Position numbers and translations under genes: made by a program. From Gadus chalcogrammus (taxonomy: Eukaryota; Chordata; Actinopteri; Gadiformes; Gadidae), in the NCBI RefSeq assembly GCF_026213295.1, contig NC_079412.1:15348014-15412013 (forward strand): 64,000 nt of DNA. Reading direction: 5' to 3'. Below the pieces are notes generated by a model that was given only the letters and a program-made list of their open reading frames with translations, did not search any database and had not been told where the DNA came from. This document shows positions 15,669 to 25,400 of the stretch, one piece after another (the first letter of the stretch is position 1; every line of letters starts with the position of its first letter).

Positions 15669-16690
15669 ACTCTCATTGTTCACATTTACATTCACCCGCT
15701 TCAACTCACCACAATAGCTTCCTCTAAAGCGCACCCACTACGTCCTGTTCCTCCTTTCACTAATAATGAGTTCACCACGGAACAGGACTTCGCCCTCCAT
15801 GTATCAACTTTATTTAGATCCATCAAGTAGGATTCATTTTTTGAGTTTTATTGGAGATTACTGGTAGACTTCATCTAGAAAGTAACGTGTCCCCCACCAG
15901 ACCCACTTTGGTCTGTCCTCTAGCTGCTCATCTGCTCTGCATCAGCTGGCAGATACAAAGAACACACGGCTGGTTTGTGTGGCAATGTGCTCCTTTTGTA
16001 TGTTTGCACGAGTTGGTATATGTCTCTGTTGAGTGTGTGTATGTGTCAGAAAATAAAGATGGACTTCGAGACATCATTATCTGTGATGGCTGATGCTATG
16101 GCGGGCAGCTATACAACAGAAAACCTTGGGTACCATTTGACATGACGTTACACCTTACATATTTTCTTCTACAAAGGACATTTAGATTATTGTTTTCCTA
16201 CTTTAGGGGGGCTGAGTTTTGTTCTTTTTGGCTCAAATTGATCATTCACACACAAAAGAGCAGGCTGCTCCATGGACTACTTGTGGCCTTACTTTGACCT
16301 CACAAAACATTGACTACCTCTTGATGATAAATGAGTTACTCCTGAATCACAAGAAGAGAAAAATGAAATCAATTAATAATGACCGAAAATACTCAAACTC
16401 TCCACAGCCTGACAAAACACAGGGCGCCCTGAGGTGGCAAAGACTTGTAAATAATGTAGGTCTAAATAGGATTTTAGGTGGCTTCCGTGCTTTATGACAG
16501 TCACACCTCAGTGCAAAGAACACACAGCTAAATCATAAAAATACACACACTTTTTCGGGTGTATTTCTAATAAAGTCTAAATCATAACCCCCCATACCCC
16601 AATCCCACATATCCCTCTCCAAAAAAGTCTCATCTTATCAGAAGAAAGAACGAATTGCCTTTCGTTTTCCGAGTACACGGTGTTCCTTGT

Positions 16691-16705
16691 GCGCCCCCAG
16701 GTGGC
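16691..16705 (-). promoter_or_regulatory. CTCF-like site upstream of zfp64
   Basis: The minus strand reads GCCACCTGGGGGCGC, a good but not perfect CTCF core. It lies about 1.9 kb before the proposed zfp64 start. Confidence 0.4.
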
Positions 16706-17187
16706 GATTCTATGCAACTGCTCCGCTAACCTATAGTCATCGCGCAATTACAGCATCTGCCGCTCCTGTGTGGCGGCAGGCCGTGATGTCTTGTGACAGC
16801 TCGTAGCCATTAAGCAACTGTTAGCAGCTGGCGGGCCTCTGTAGGGGGAAATAATGTGACAGAGCAACCCCCACCTCCCTCCCCAAACCAACCTTCCCAT
16901 TGTTGCCCTTGTCTCACAGGGGGGAACGAGGGACGTCATTGCATGCTCAGTAAATACTTGCGTGTCTTGGTGAATTGACATGGGAATGAGGTGTGTATGT
17001 GTGGTTCTCCAAATGGACCCACCAGGATACCCAGCATTTGATTATGGGTCAATAATGTCAGGCTAAAGGCGGCGTATGCGTTAGAACTGCTGATGGTCTG
17101 AAATAATATAAAAACAAGAATTGAATAAATGTAAATCAAGTTACAATAGAAACATGTATGAGGACACAAAAGCGTCTCGGATTGAAG

Positions 17188-17298
<111 letters not shown>

Positions 17299-18299
17299 AG
17301 GGGCAGACGTGCTATCATACTCTGCCTGGTTGTATAACAGGAGAGGGAAAGGAGGTCCTGAGAAGCGGCCGGCCCAATGCCGCTCGGGGGAAGAGAGTAT
17401 AATTAGCCCATCTCTGAGCCATTTGTCTGCTGAGCGTAAACGTGGTCTGTTGATGTACATTTAACTGTAGGGGATACGCTAGGAATGTGGATGTGTGAAC
17501 GTGATTTGCTCTTCAGTCAAGGAGAAGTCATTATTTAATTGTCTCGTCCTCCACTCCACCACTGCCGCTATCAAATGTGAACACGCCACTTGTGAAATGT
17601 TCCCTTTTTTGACACCCGATCAATTATTCTCCGCACAAATCCCCAAATGTGCCATCAATATTTGTATAGAAAAGGGAAAGGGACACCTCAAACACTAGAA
17701 CCAGCTTTGTACGGGCCATTAAAATGCACTGTATGACATGTGGGTGAATGCACACAATACCTCCTGACTGTCTTCCTTGGATACGCTGCCTCAGCAGGGA
17801 TGCAGCCAGACTGCAGACGGCTACAGAGGAGAGATCAAGTAAGACAATAACTGAAGTTCATAGTGGCAGTGAAGCAGTTAACGCATGCCATTAATGGAGG
17901 TGGATATGTCATCTCTAATGTTTTTTATGATTTGAAGCAACACATTTGTAAAGGCTTCTCCAGAAGTAGTAGTAGTTGTTGTTTTAGTATAAGTAAATAT
18001 AAGTAGTCAAACAAATCCAAGGAATTTGGAAACAATGACATTTGTATGTAGGATTTAAAAAGCGCAAGGTTAGGATAATTGTTAAAGGCTATATTGCTGT
18101 CATTTAGGCTGTGTTTCCACATCTGAGCAGTATGTGGCGCTAACGGTCAATACGAACGTAAGACAAGTAATGAAGAAGCAGAACTAAGTAGAACAAAGAA
18201 AGCTTCGTCACAGATCTATTACACTTTTTGAAAGCAAATGTGTGTTACCTGAAACCGTTTTGGGTATATATATATCGGTGATGGACCACAAGGTGCTGT

Positions 18300-18593
18300 A
18301 GTGACTCCCTTTAGAAAACATATGAGGCCCGCTCATTGGCTGATCTCTTGTCGAAAAATCACCTCTGGTTGCAGAAGACGGCACTGCCGCAAACTACGTC
18401 GACAATGTCGTAACGTCGGTGCGATCTATGTTGCTAAAGGAAGAGAGTGATCGATAAACAAACTTGTGCCATCACAAGTGCTTGTAAACAATCCCCGACA
18501 TGTATCCACACAGGCGTGTTATGCTGAATGAACCTCGTTATGAAGGATATGAAAGAACCGTCTGAGGACAGAACATGAGCACCAAAACCAACG
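18300..18593 (+). promoter_or_regulatory. zfp64: Probable zfp64 promoter and 5' UTR
   Basis: The stretch upstream of the proposed start has an inverted CCAAT box (ATTGG, 18335-18339) and several CpGs, including TACGTCG and AACGTCGG motifs. There is no clear TATA box close to the start. Three upstream ATGs lie at 18500, 18528 and 18575. The transcription start site cannot be set from sequence alone. Confidence 0.4.
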
Positions 18594-18615
18594 ATGACAT
18601 CATACAACACCGAAG
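18594..18615 (+). CDS. zfp64: zfp64 coding exon 1 (proposed start)
   Basis: The ATG at 18594 (A at -3) encodes MTSYNTE and leaves one base before the donor GTAAAA at 18616. That base completes the Val codon at the start of exon 2, so phase is exact. The nearer upstream ATG at 18575 uses the same donor but is out of frame with exon 2. There is no similarity support for these seven residues. An alternative first exon further upstream is possible. Confidence 0.55.
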
Positions 18616-21588
18616 GTAAAACACATGTTCATAATATGTACACAGTTGTTATAAACTTAAATCATTGACAGGCTACTAGTATGCGTCAATCTCCTGTTTG
18701 TTGTCCACTCTTAAATCTCCAACCGTTGAAAGCCTTGTCCAATTCAGTCTTCATCCATTAATAGAGATTGTATTGATGTAACTCGTCCTGTTCTTCTGCT
18801 TCTCAATAACTACCGTCTGATCATATAAAAATATTACTATGATCTCCTGTTTCTCACTCTCACCCGTCGAATAAAACAGTATTACTGTTATCGTGCTTCA
18901 CCCTCCGTTCATTGTAAACATACAGAGTAACTGTTTCTCCTGCTTTGTCACTTACTCCCTCCCGTCTGAACACGCAGTGGGACATTCTGTTATGGTGGAG
19001 GTTAGTCCAGACATCCATATCTGTGGCTTCTGCAAGCAGCAGTACAATAACTTTGAAGTATTCCTCGCCCACAAGCAAAATGGCTGTTCGCTACAAACCT
19101 CTGACATATCTACCTCTACTGCAACTCCTGCAATCACAGGTAAACCAAGTGATCATTCTACTGCCCACCTCCTTGTTAACTGAATTTGAATTAAATCAAA
19201 CGGATACCCAGCAGAGTTCTGTTTTCATATTCCCTTTGTTGGCAGTGGATGTAGGCTAGGTAACAATCCTCCTGGTCTTTTTTTACTCTTCAGATTCCAG
19301 CGCAGAGTTTGTTTACGAGGAAACCTACCAGACGTGTGTTATGAGGGGTGTCAAAAAGATCCTGTCCAAAGCGCAAAAAAACCCTTCCAAAAAACTAAAA
19401 CCTGCGCTGACTTCAAAGAGACACAGCTGCTGTTTCTCAGGTCGGTGCCTCTTGTCGTTAACGACTCCTAACACATTCTTTCCGTTCTGCTGCTGGGAGA
19501 ACTGCAGTACCTGCCAGTCACATCCAACCTTTGAGTGTTTCATTTTGTGAGCGAACTGTTTTCAATTCCAATCCCACACAGGTCTGAGACTTCACACACC
19601 TCGTAAAAACTAAATTTCTCCACATCTGTAGGTTGCACCTTTAAGACCCAGTATGGCCAAAAGGACATGGAGCGCCATCTCAAAACGCATACAGGTACGC
19701 TCACCCTATCCTGAATATCTCCAGAGTGTTTTTATAGAAGTGATATGGTGTAAAACGTCCTGTGCTGTTGTTTTTGTTCCTCAAGGCGAGAAGCCGTTTG
19801 AGTGTGAGCTGTGCCACAAGCGCTTCAGCCGGCGCGACAAACTCAACATGCACAGCCGCTCGCACACGGGGGAGAAGCCGCACAAGTGCAAACACTGTCC
19901 GTACGCGGCGGCCGACAGCAGCAGTCTGAAGAAGCACCTCCGCATCCACTATGACGAGCGGCCCTTCAAGTGCCAGATCTGCCCCTACGCCAGCCGCAAC
20001 TCCAGCCAGCTCACGGTCCACCTCCGCTCCCACACTGGTATGTCGTCGACTACCTGTCCTTGGCCCGGGAATAGTTCTGTAGTACCTTTTGCCAAGATGG
20101 GACCTAACGGTATGCATTGTTTTGTCGTTTTCACCAGGGGACGCGCCTTTCCAGTGCCAACAGTGCGACGCCAAGTTCAAGATCAACTCAGACCTGAAAA
20201 GGCACGTTCGCATTCACTCGGGCGAGAAGCCCTACAAGTGTGACTTTTGTGAATACCGCTGTGCGATGAAGGGCAACCTGAAGTCGCACATCCAGATCAA
20301 GCACGGCTCCCAGAACTCCTTCCAATGCCCACACTGTGACTTCCAGTGTGCCAACAAGACGGCCCTGCGGCAGCACTCCCGGGAGCACCTGCCCCTCCAG
20401 CCTGTTAAGTGTTCCAAGTGCACTTACTCGTGCTCCAGCAAGGGGGCGCTCAAGGTCCACGAGAGAGTTCACTCCGAGGAGCGACCCTTCAAATGTGACT
20501 TTTGCAGCTTTGCGTCCAAGCAGCGCAGTAACCTGGTCATCCACAAGAAGAAGTGCCACTCGGATAAGCCCGGCAAAGGGAGCAGTGTTGGCGGCAAATC
20601 CGGCACCGCGGGAGCGAAGAGTGTGGACTGGGACGTCCCCAAGCCGGCCAGCTCGCGCTACCGCGCCAAACTGGACGCGGCGCGGGCCTTCCGCTGCGAC
20701 GTATGCAACGCCTCTTTCGTCCGGGAAGACTCCCTGCGCAGTCACAGGAAGCAGCACCGAGGGACCCACAATGCACTGCAGCTGCACCTCTCCTGTCAGC
20801 CCGGTGGCGGGGCCGTCGGCCCGGAGCAGGGCGACGCCCGCCTCCAGCTCCCGCTGCCCTCCGAGCCGCTGGGTCAGTACGGCAGCGCCCAGCTGAAGAT
20901 CATCGTGTCCCACCCCCTGGGCCCGGAGGACGCCCTGATGCAGGCGGTGGCGGCGGACGGTCACCACCAGGCCAAGGCCAACATGCTGCTGCTGGGCCCC
21001 GACGGACAGGACATGGCGGTGAACTCCATGATCCAGCAGGTCAACCTGCTGACCCCCGTGCAGCCGTCGACCCTCGGCGGGCCCACCTCCTCCCACTACG
21101 GGGGCGGGGGGACGGTCCTCCTGACCCAGCTGGGTCCGGGGGACGCTGGGGGCCACGTGCTGCACCAGGCACTGCTGCAGACCGGGGGCGGCGCAGCGCA
21201 GGGTCCCGGCGCCAACGCCACACAGACCTTCTTGGCGACCTGCTCGGACATCGAGAGCCTCAGCGCGCTCATCCAGGAGGGGGGCACCGAGGTCACCGTG
21301 GTGACGGAAGGCATCGGCGCGTCGACGGCGTCCCCCGCGGCCGGCGCTCCGATGGAGGAGGCGGCGGCCGCGAGGGCGGTGGCGTGCGTGGGCAACAGCG
21401 CCTTGGCGTGCGTGGCCGGAGGGGGGGGACTGCTGGTGCCTAGCATCCACCTGGGCGGTCAGGGCGTGGTCCTCCACAGCCTGCCGCTCATCGTGTCCAG
21501 CCAGACCCACAGAGGCCCCTTGGACCAGCTCCCCACCAGCACGCTCTACACAGACTCAGAAGCACATATAGAGGGAATGTCCCAATGA
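18594..21588 (+). CDS. zfp64: ZFP64 zinc-finger transcription regulator, six coding exons
   Basis: Coding exons are 18594-18615, 18978-19139, 19294-19440, 19632-19694, 19786-20037 and 20138-21588 (stop TGA). All introns are GT-AG, 91-362 bp, and all junctions keep frame (2097 nt, about 698 aa; human ZFP64 is of similar length). The product has an N-terminal C2HC-like finger (exon 2), a finger split over exons 3-4, three C2H2 fingers in exon 5 and six in exon 6. A long Gly/Ala/Gln-rich C-terminal part follows, with the conserved stretch SLSALIQEGGTEVTVV. TGEKP-type linkers join several fingers. In mammals the family is nuclear and has been described as a Notch coactivator and as an activator of MLL. 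The call rests on finger order, the DIHICGFCKQQ block and synteny with sall4 and atp9a. Exon 1 is the weakest part of the model. Confidence 0.93.
18978..19139 (+). CDS. zfp64: zfp64 coding exon 2
   Basis: The exon follows acceptor ...CACGCAG and ends at donor GTAAAC. It encodes roughly residues 8-61, including SPDIHICGFCKQQYNNFEVF and a following His and Cys. This is the atypical N-terminal finger that is nearly invariant in vertebrate ZFP64. The in-frame methionine at 18893 lies in intron sequence and is not used. Confidence 0.9.
19294..19440 (+). CDS. zfp64: zfp64 coding exon 3
   Basis: The exon lies between acceptor ...CTTCAG and the less common but valid donor GTCGGT. It encodes SSAEFVYEETYQT, then a basic Lys-rich linker, then the first Cys residues (SCCFSG) of a finger completed by exon 4. 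The EFVYE..YQT block matches the equivalent region of mammalian ZFP64. The basic stretch could serve as a nuclear localisation signal (inference). Confidence 0.88.
19632..19694 (+). CDS. zfp64: zfp64 coding exon 4
   Basis: This 63-bp exon encodes CTFKTQYGQKDMERHLKTHT plus the split Gly codon. The acceptor is TCTGTAG and the donor GTACGC. It supplies the second Cys and both His of the finger begun in exon 3. A separate open frame reads through it into the intron, but only the spliced frame is conserved. Confidence 0.9.
19786..20037 (+). CDS. zfp64: zfp64 coding exon 5, three C2H2 fingers
   Basis: It begins with GEKPFECELCHKRFSRRDKL and carries three consecutive fingers (first Cys at about residues 138, 166 and 194). 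These end with the highly conserved CQICPYASRNSSQLTVHLRS. The acceptor is CTCAAG and the donor GTATGT. Phase at both ends is one base plus two, as for its neighbours, so exons 4 and 5 could be skipped without a frameshift. Confidence 0.95.
20138..21588 (+). CDS. zfp64: zfp64 terminal coding exon 6, six fingers and C-terminal tail
   Basis: The exon opens with GDAPFQCQQCDAKFKINSDL. Six fingers follow, the last being CDVCNASFVREDSLRSHRKQ, then a tail of about 315 residues without fingers. The tail is very GC-rich from 20750 to 21550, with poly-Gly and Ala-Pro tracts. It keeps short family blocks (QLKIIVSHPLG, SALIQEGGTEVTVV). The high GC explains the long open frames on the other strand. Stop TGA is at 21586-21588. 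Confidence 0.95.
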
Positions 21589-21811
21589 CTCTGGATCAGG
21601 TGAGGACCTGAGCTGGCAATGAAAGCCGGAGAGATTGCTGTCCTAAAGCTATATAGATTGTATTGCTGCATCACAGAGAATGGGTAGATTTGATTCTATG
21701 CTTCTCGATGCTAAATAGGCCGGGATTAGACACTTTTCATGGATGAGCTCTAATCCATTACATGAGGTCACGAGCTGTGTGTGGTGTGGAGCAGGGCATA
21801 GGTTCTTCACA

Positions 21812-22062
21812 GCTTGCCCACTGCATCTGTCCGTCAACGGACGACAGAAGGCGTGTCTGACGGATGGGGGAGTGGTGTTTGCAGACGGAGCCAGGATCTG
21901 ATTGGCTGAAGGATCCGTTGCAGCCTGAAACTTTAAAATTGTCTCAACTTCTGAACGCAAGAGACGAAGCCGACGGAACGGACGGACCCATAATGCATTT
22001 CGGGATCGCCCCATGCAAAGTCAATGAGATCCGTCAACGGACGGATGCAGTGGGCAAGGGGT
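21812..22062. mobile_element. MITE-like element, copy 1, opposite orientation
   Basis: The ends are CTTGCCCACTGCATC at 21817 and its reverse complement near 22044-22058. The reverse complement of this segment matches copy 2 through its first 180 bases or so: a GACGGATCTCATTG block, TTTGCATGGGGC, CCCGAAATGCATT, GGGTCCGTCCGT, and CAGCCAATCAGATC. Frames read through the two copies give similar peptides (RNALWVRP...). The two copies are therefore divergent relatives arranged head to head, nearly touching at 22063. Confidence 0.65.
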
Positions 22063-22067
22063 GTTAG

Positions 22068-22488
22068 GCCTTGTTCACACTACCTCCGTCCATCGACGGA
22101 TCTCATTGCTTTTGCATGGGGCCCTCCCGAAATGCATTGTGGGTCCGTCCGTCCATTCGGCTCTGTGGTCTGCGTCAAAAAGTTGAGAAACGTTCAACTT
22201 TTCAGGCAGCGCCGGATCCGGCAGCCAATCAGATCACGGTTATGCAAATACACCATTTTGCAATAACAAGCAGGAAGAAGCAGGAAAAATCTGGCCGTTA
22301 TACATATTTTTAAAGAAATGTGGAATAATAGGGTTGTTTGTGTACTCTTTTGTATTAATATTCACACATCGGCTTTGTAGAGGTAGGCGATTTAATTGGC
22401 TGCAGTATGCGTCTACAAAGACTAGTCCCCTATACGTCAGACACGCCCTCGGCCATCCGCCGACGGACTCATGTAGTGTGAACAAGGC
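22068..22488. mobile_element. MITE-like element, copy 2
   Basis: A 16-bp perfect terminal inverted repeat, GCCTTGTTCACACTAC, lies at 22068-22083 with its reverse complement at 22473-22488. GTTAG flanks both ends (22063-22067 and 22489-22493), which could be a target-site duplication of 5 bp, or of 3 bp (TTA). Subterminal inverted CCGTC-rich blocks lie just inside. There is no transposase frame, so it is non-autonomous. A TTA duplication would suit the PIF/Harbinger group, but that assignment is tentative. Confidence 0.7.
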
Positions 22489-25400
22489 GTTAGAGTTAAA
22501 GATGAATGCATTGGGAAAACAGATGATACAGCTTGGTCGTGTTGTCAGAATATCATTGTGCTTAAGAACAAATAAATTAAGTTATTCAGTGCTAGCCATA
22601 TATTCAATATGGTTATTCATAGAGGTGAACTTTTTTTTAACAGAATATCAAACAATGTTGTTCGCCTTGTATATTGTCATTTTTTAAGCCATTTGACATT
22701 TAAATGTGAAATATGATATTTTTACAACCTCTTGGACGAATACAATAAATAAATTATACTAACAATATTTCTTATTCTTTGCTAGGTTGCAGACCCAGAA
22801 CGTTCGTTAAATTAACCAAAGCAACTATTATGATTGCTAAAAGAGAACTATAATATGCATTGCCTGCATAAAATAGGGTGAGTACTGTAGTGCAAAGTAA
22901 GGTAGAACATTTGTTTTGACAGTCACATAGTTTCAGACATAAAGAAATGTTGAATGTTAAAATATTTTCTCTCGATTTAGGCCAGAGTTCAAAAGCCTTA
23001 ATGGAGTAAACCATGTAAACATGCACACCATTTCAAAAATGTAAAGTACTGTTTGTTTCTCGACCGATCTGATTGGGAGTTTTCTGATTGCCCAAAAGAT
23101 ATTTTATATTTAACCTAGAAACAAAATGTAATGCTAATAAGTTTACAGTATTTCTTGATTCGCTGGTGCTAAAATTAATAATCGATTGGAAATATGATTG
23201 TTATCTTATATATCGGGCGTTTGTGTGTGGGGACCATGGACCCCCTTTTTATATTGCTAGATGCTATGCGCCATGCTATGCGCTTCCTTCTTATCCGATG
23301 TATTTCCGGTAGAAGCTAAATGCTAACGTGCTTATAAACGATATCTTTCACGTCATGTTATCTACACAAACGATATGGCACATGAAAGCTGAGACTCCAC
23401 CGAGTCCATGTAGGCCTTGTAATTTGTGATCTTATCTCCATAATCTAGATGTCAAAGAATAGTTACAACAAGTTACAAGTGAACACGCGCACGCACCGCT
23501 CAGCTAATCGTGTTTTTTGTCTCAGATCTCGTCAAACTTTATGAGTTTAGATTTGTCTTTAACTCTTTACACTTTATTTGTTTACAACCATTTAAATTAT
23601 TTTAAAATGTTTTGCACGTTTAATCCATTTATACTTTAGAACTCTCTTTTAATATTTTCACTTGATTTATTCGATTCCACATTTATTTACGTCTTAAACT
23701 ATGTGGCTTTTTTTTTAAACACAATTTCAACCTTCAAAATTTTGAAATCGAATTGGGTTCCTCAAATAGGGTTGGGTTTCTCCAACTTCTCTTTAGACTT
23801 CCGCTGTGGTTTGTTGTGAAAAGCAGATGCAACAGAACTATCGTGACAGTAAGCTACGCAACACACAAAGTTCACTGAATGAAGAGTCTGTCGTGCCAAT
23901 GCTTGATCTCTAATTCAACAATACCTCCCATTTTATTCCATTTGGAATATATATCTATGAATCTCTTTAAAGGAGAGAAGAGGTTAATAAAGATCCATCC
24001 TAAGGAAATAACGCGAGGCACGGAAGAGGTTACCACCCAGATAGATTTAAAATAATATCCTAACATTTATTTATAAATAAAAAGGGACTGTATAAGCTGT
24101 TGCTTATTTTTTGCTCTAATTATCTCTAAATCAATTCTTAATACCCTCCCAGTTACCTAAATATATCAACTTTTAAAACGCCTTATTTTACCGAAACTAC
24201 TATGTTGTGTCGCTCAGCCGCCTGCAGGTGTCAGCAGATATCCATATTCAACCACTATAGGCAAGTATTTTCTGCTGAATTTATTCTTGGCTTTTAAAGA
24301 TGTTTTGGACTTTCTGATGGCTAACCTATGTAATGATTGTCACTGTTATTTTGAATACCCCTAATTGTTTGAAATGACGCTTATAGGTTCCATCTATTGA
24401 AATTGTTGTTTTAGGCATGCTGGAAATCCTATTGATGGATACTTTTGATCAATTAGTTATTACAACTTTATGTATTACAGTATGTGACATTTGTCATTAC
24501 ATTTTAAATATGATTATGTCAGGGATTTACTATATAATGCTAGGTACCGTTTTCCATTATCCATCTGTTATTTATTCTGACATATTTTGTGCTAATTACC
24601 AAAGCCATATACAATGGTTTATAGGATGCACTTGTTGTGCAAAATGCAGAAGCGCTCAGGGATGTGTCTCTTTGATCTATTATTTCACAGACTTCCAGGC
24701 CCTAATCCCAAGCGCCCTCCACGTGGAGGCGCGTTCTCCCTCCACCCCTCCACATGTGATATCATACACGAGCTAAGTGCCTTTTTGTAAGAGACCAAAT
24801 CAATATGTATATATAAATGTACATCTATTTTTTTGGAGGGAGAGTTTTCAATGTCACAATTGGTAGATCTTGATTTGTTGTCGCAATGCACAGCAATGTA
24901 ACATGAGGAAAAGGGAAAGGGATAATAATGTGCTGGGAAAAGCACTTGAAGACATGCTAATTAATATGCTGGCAAAAATGCAAAAGCTGCTGTCTCATAA
25001 AATAGGGAATCCTTCACTTTTGCCCTAAATAAAATAGGTCGGATGGCTTTGTGGGAAAAAGGTAGCAGGGTTTTTAAATGGACCCCTTGATACTGTATGG
25101 CACTTCTCTGCCCCTTCCTTCCTGTGTGTGAGATGGCAGCCTTTGAATAGGGTCATAAATGTCTCCCCAAAAGCAATTTCCACTCCCAGCTGCTTAAAGA
25201 AACCGTAAGTTGTGATGCTTTCCTTCTGGACACCAAACGGATCCAGGGAGAGCAGAGTGTTGGGGAGAAAATGAACAGAACCACCGAGGATTACAGGGGT
25301 ACATTAGGCAAAGAGGGCAGTTCCTTTAACAGTGTGAAATTGTCACAGAGCTCATAATATTTTCAGGATTTATAGGTTACTTCAGGCTTGACCGAAGACA

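Larger units (their letters stand above)
21589..22770 (+). other. zfp64: Probable zfp64 3' UTR and downstream flank
   Basis: AATAAA signals lie at 22571-22576 and 22744-22749, both followed by AT-rich sequence. None occurs sooner after the stop codon. If either is used, the 3' UTR is about 1.0-1.2 kb and includes both copies of the inverted-repeat element described separately. This is an inference from signals only. Confidence 0.4.

Noticed and set aside
20703..21443. 246-residue +1-shifted frame over the zfp64 C-terminal part
   Set aside because: It is Arg/Gly/Pro-rich low-complexity sequence produced by high GC at the third codon position. No domain is visible.
20188..21510. 440-residue open frame on the minus strand inside zfp64 exon 6
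   Set aside because: It is the antisense shadow of a GC-rich, C2H2-coding exon. The sense frame carries the conserved zinc fingers and family C-terminal blocks.
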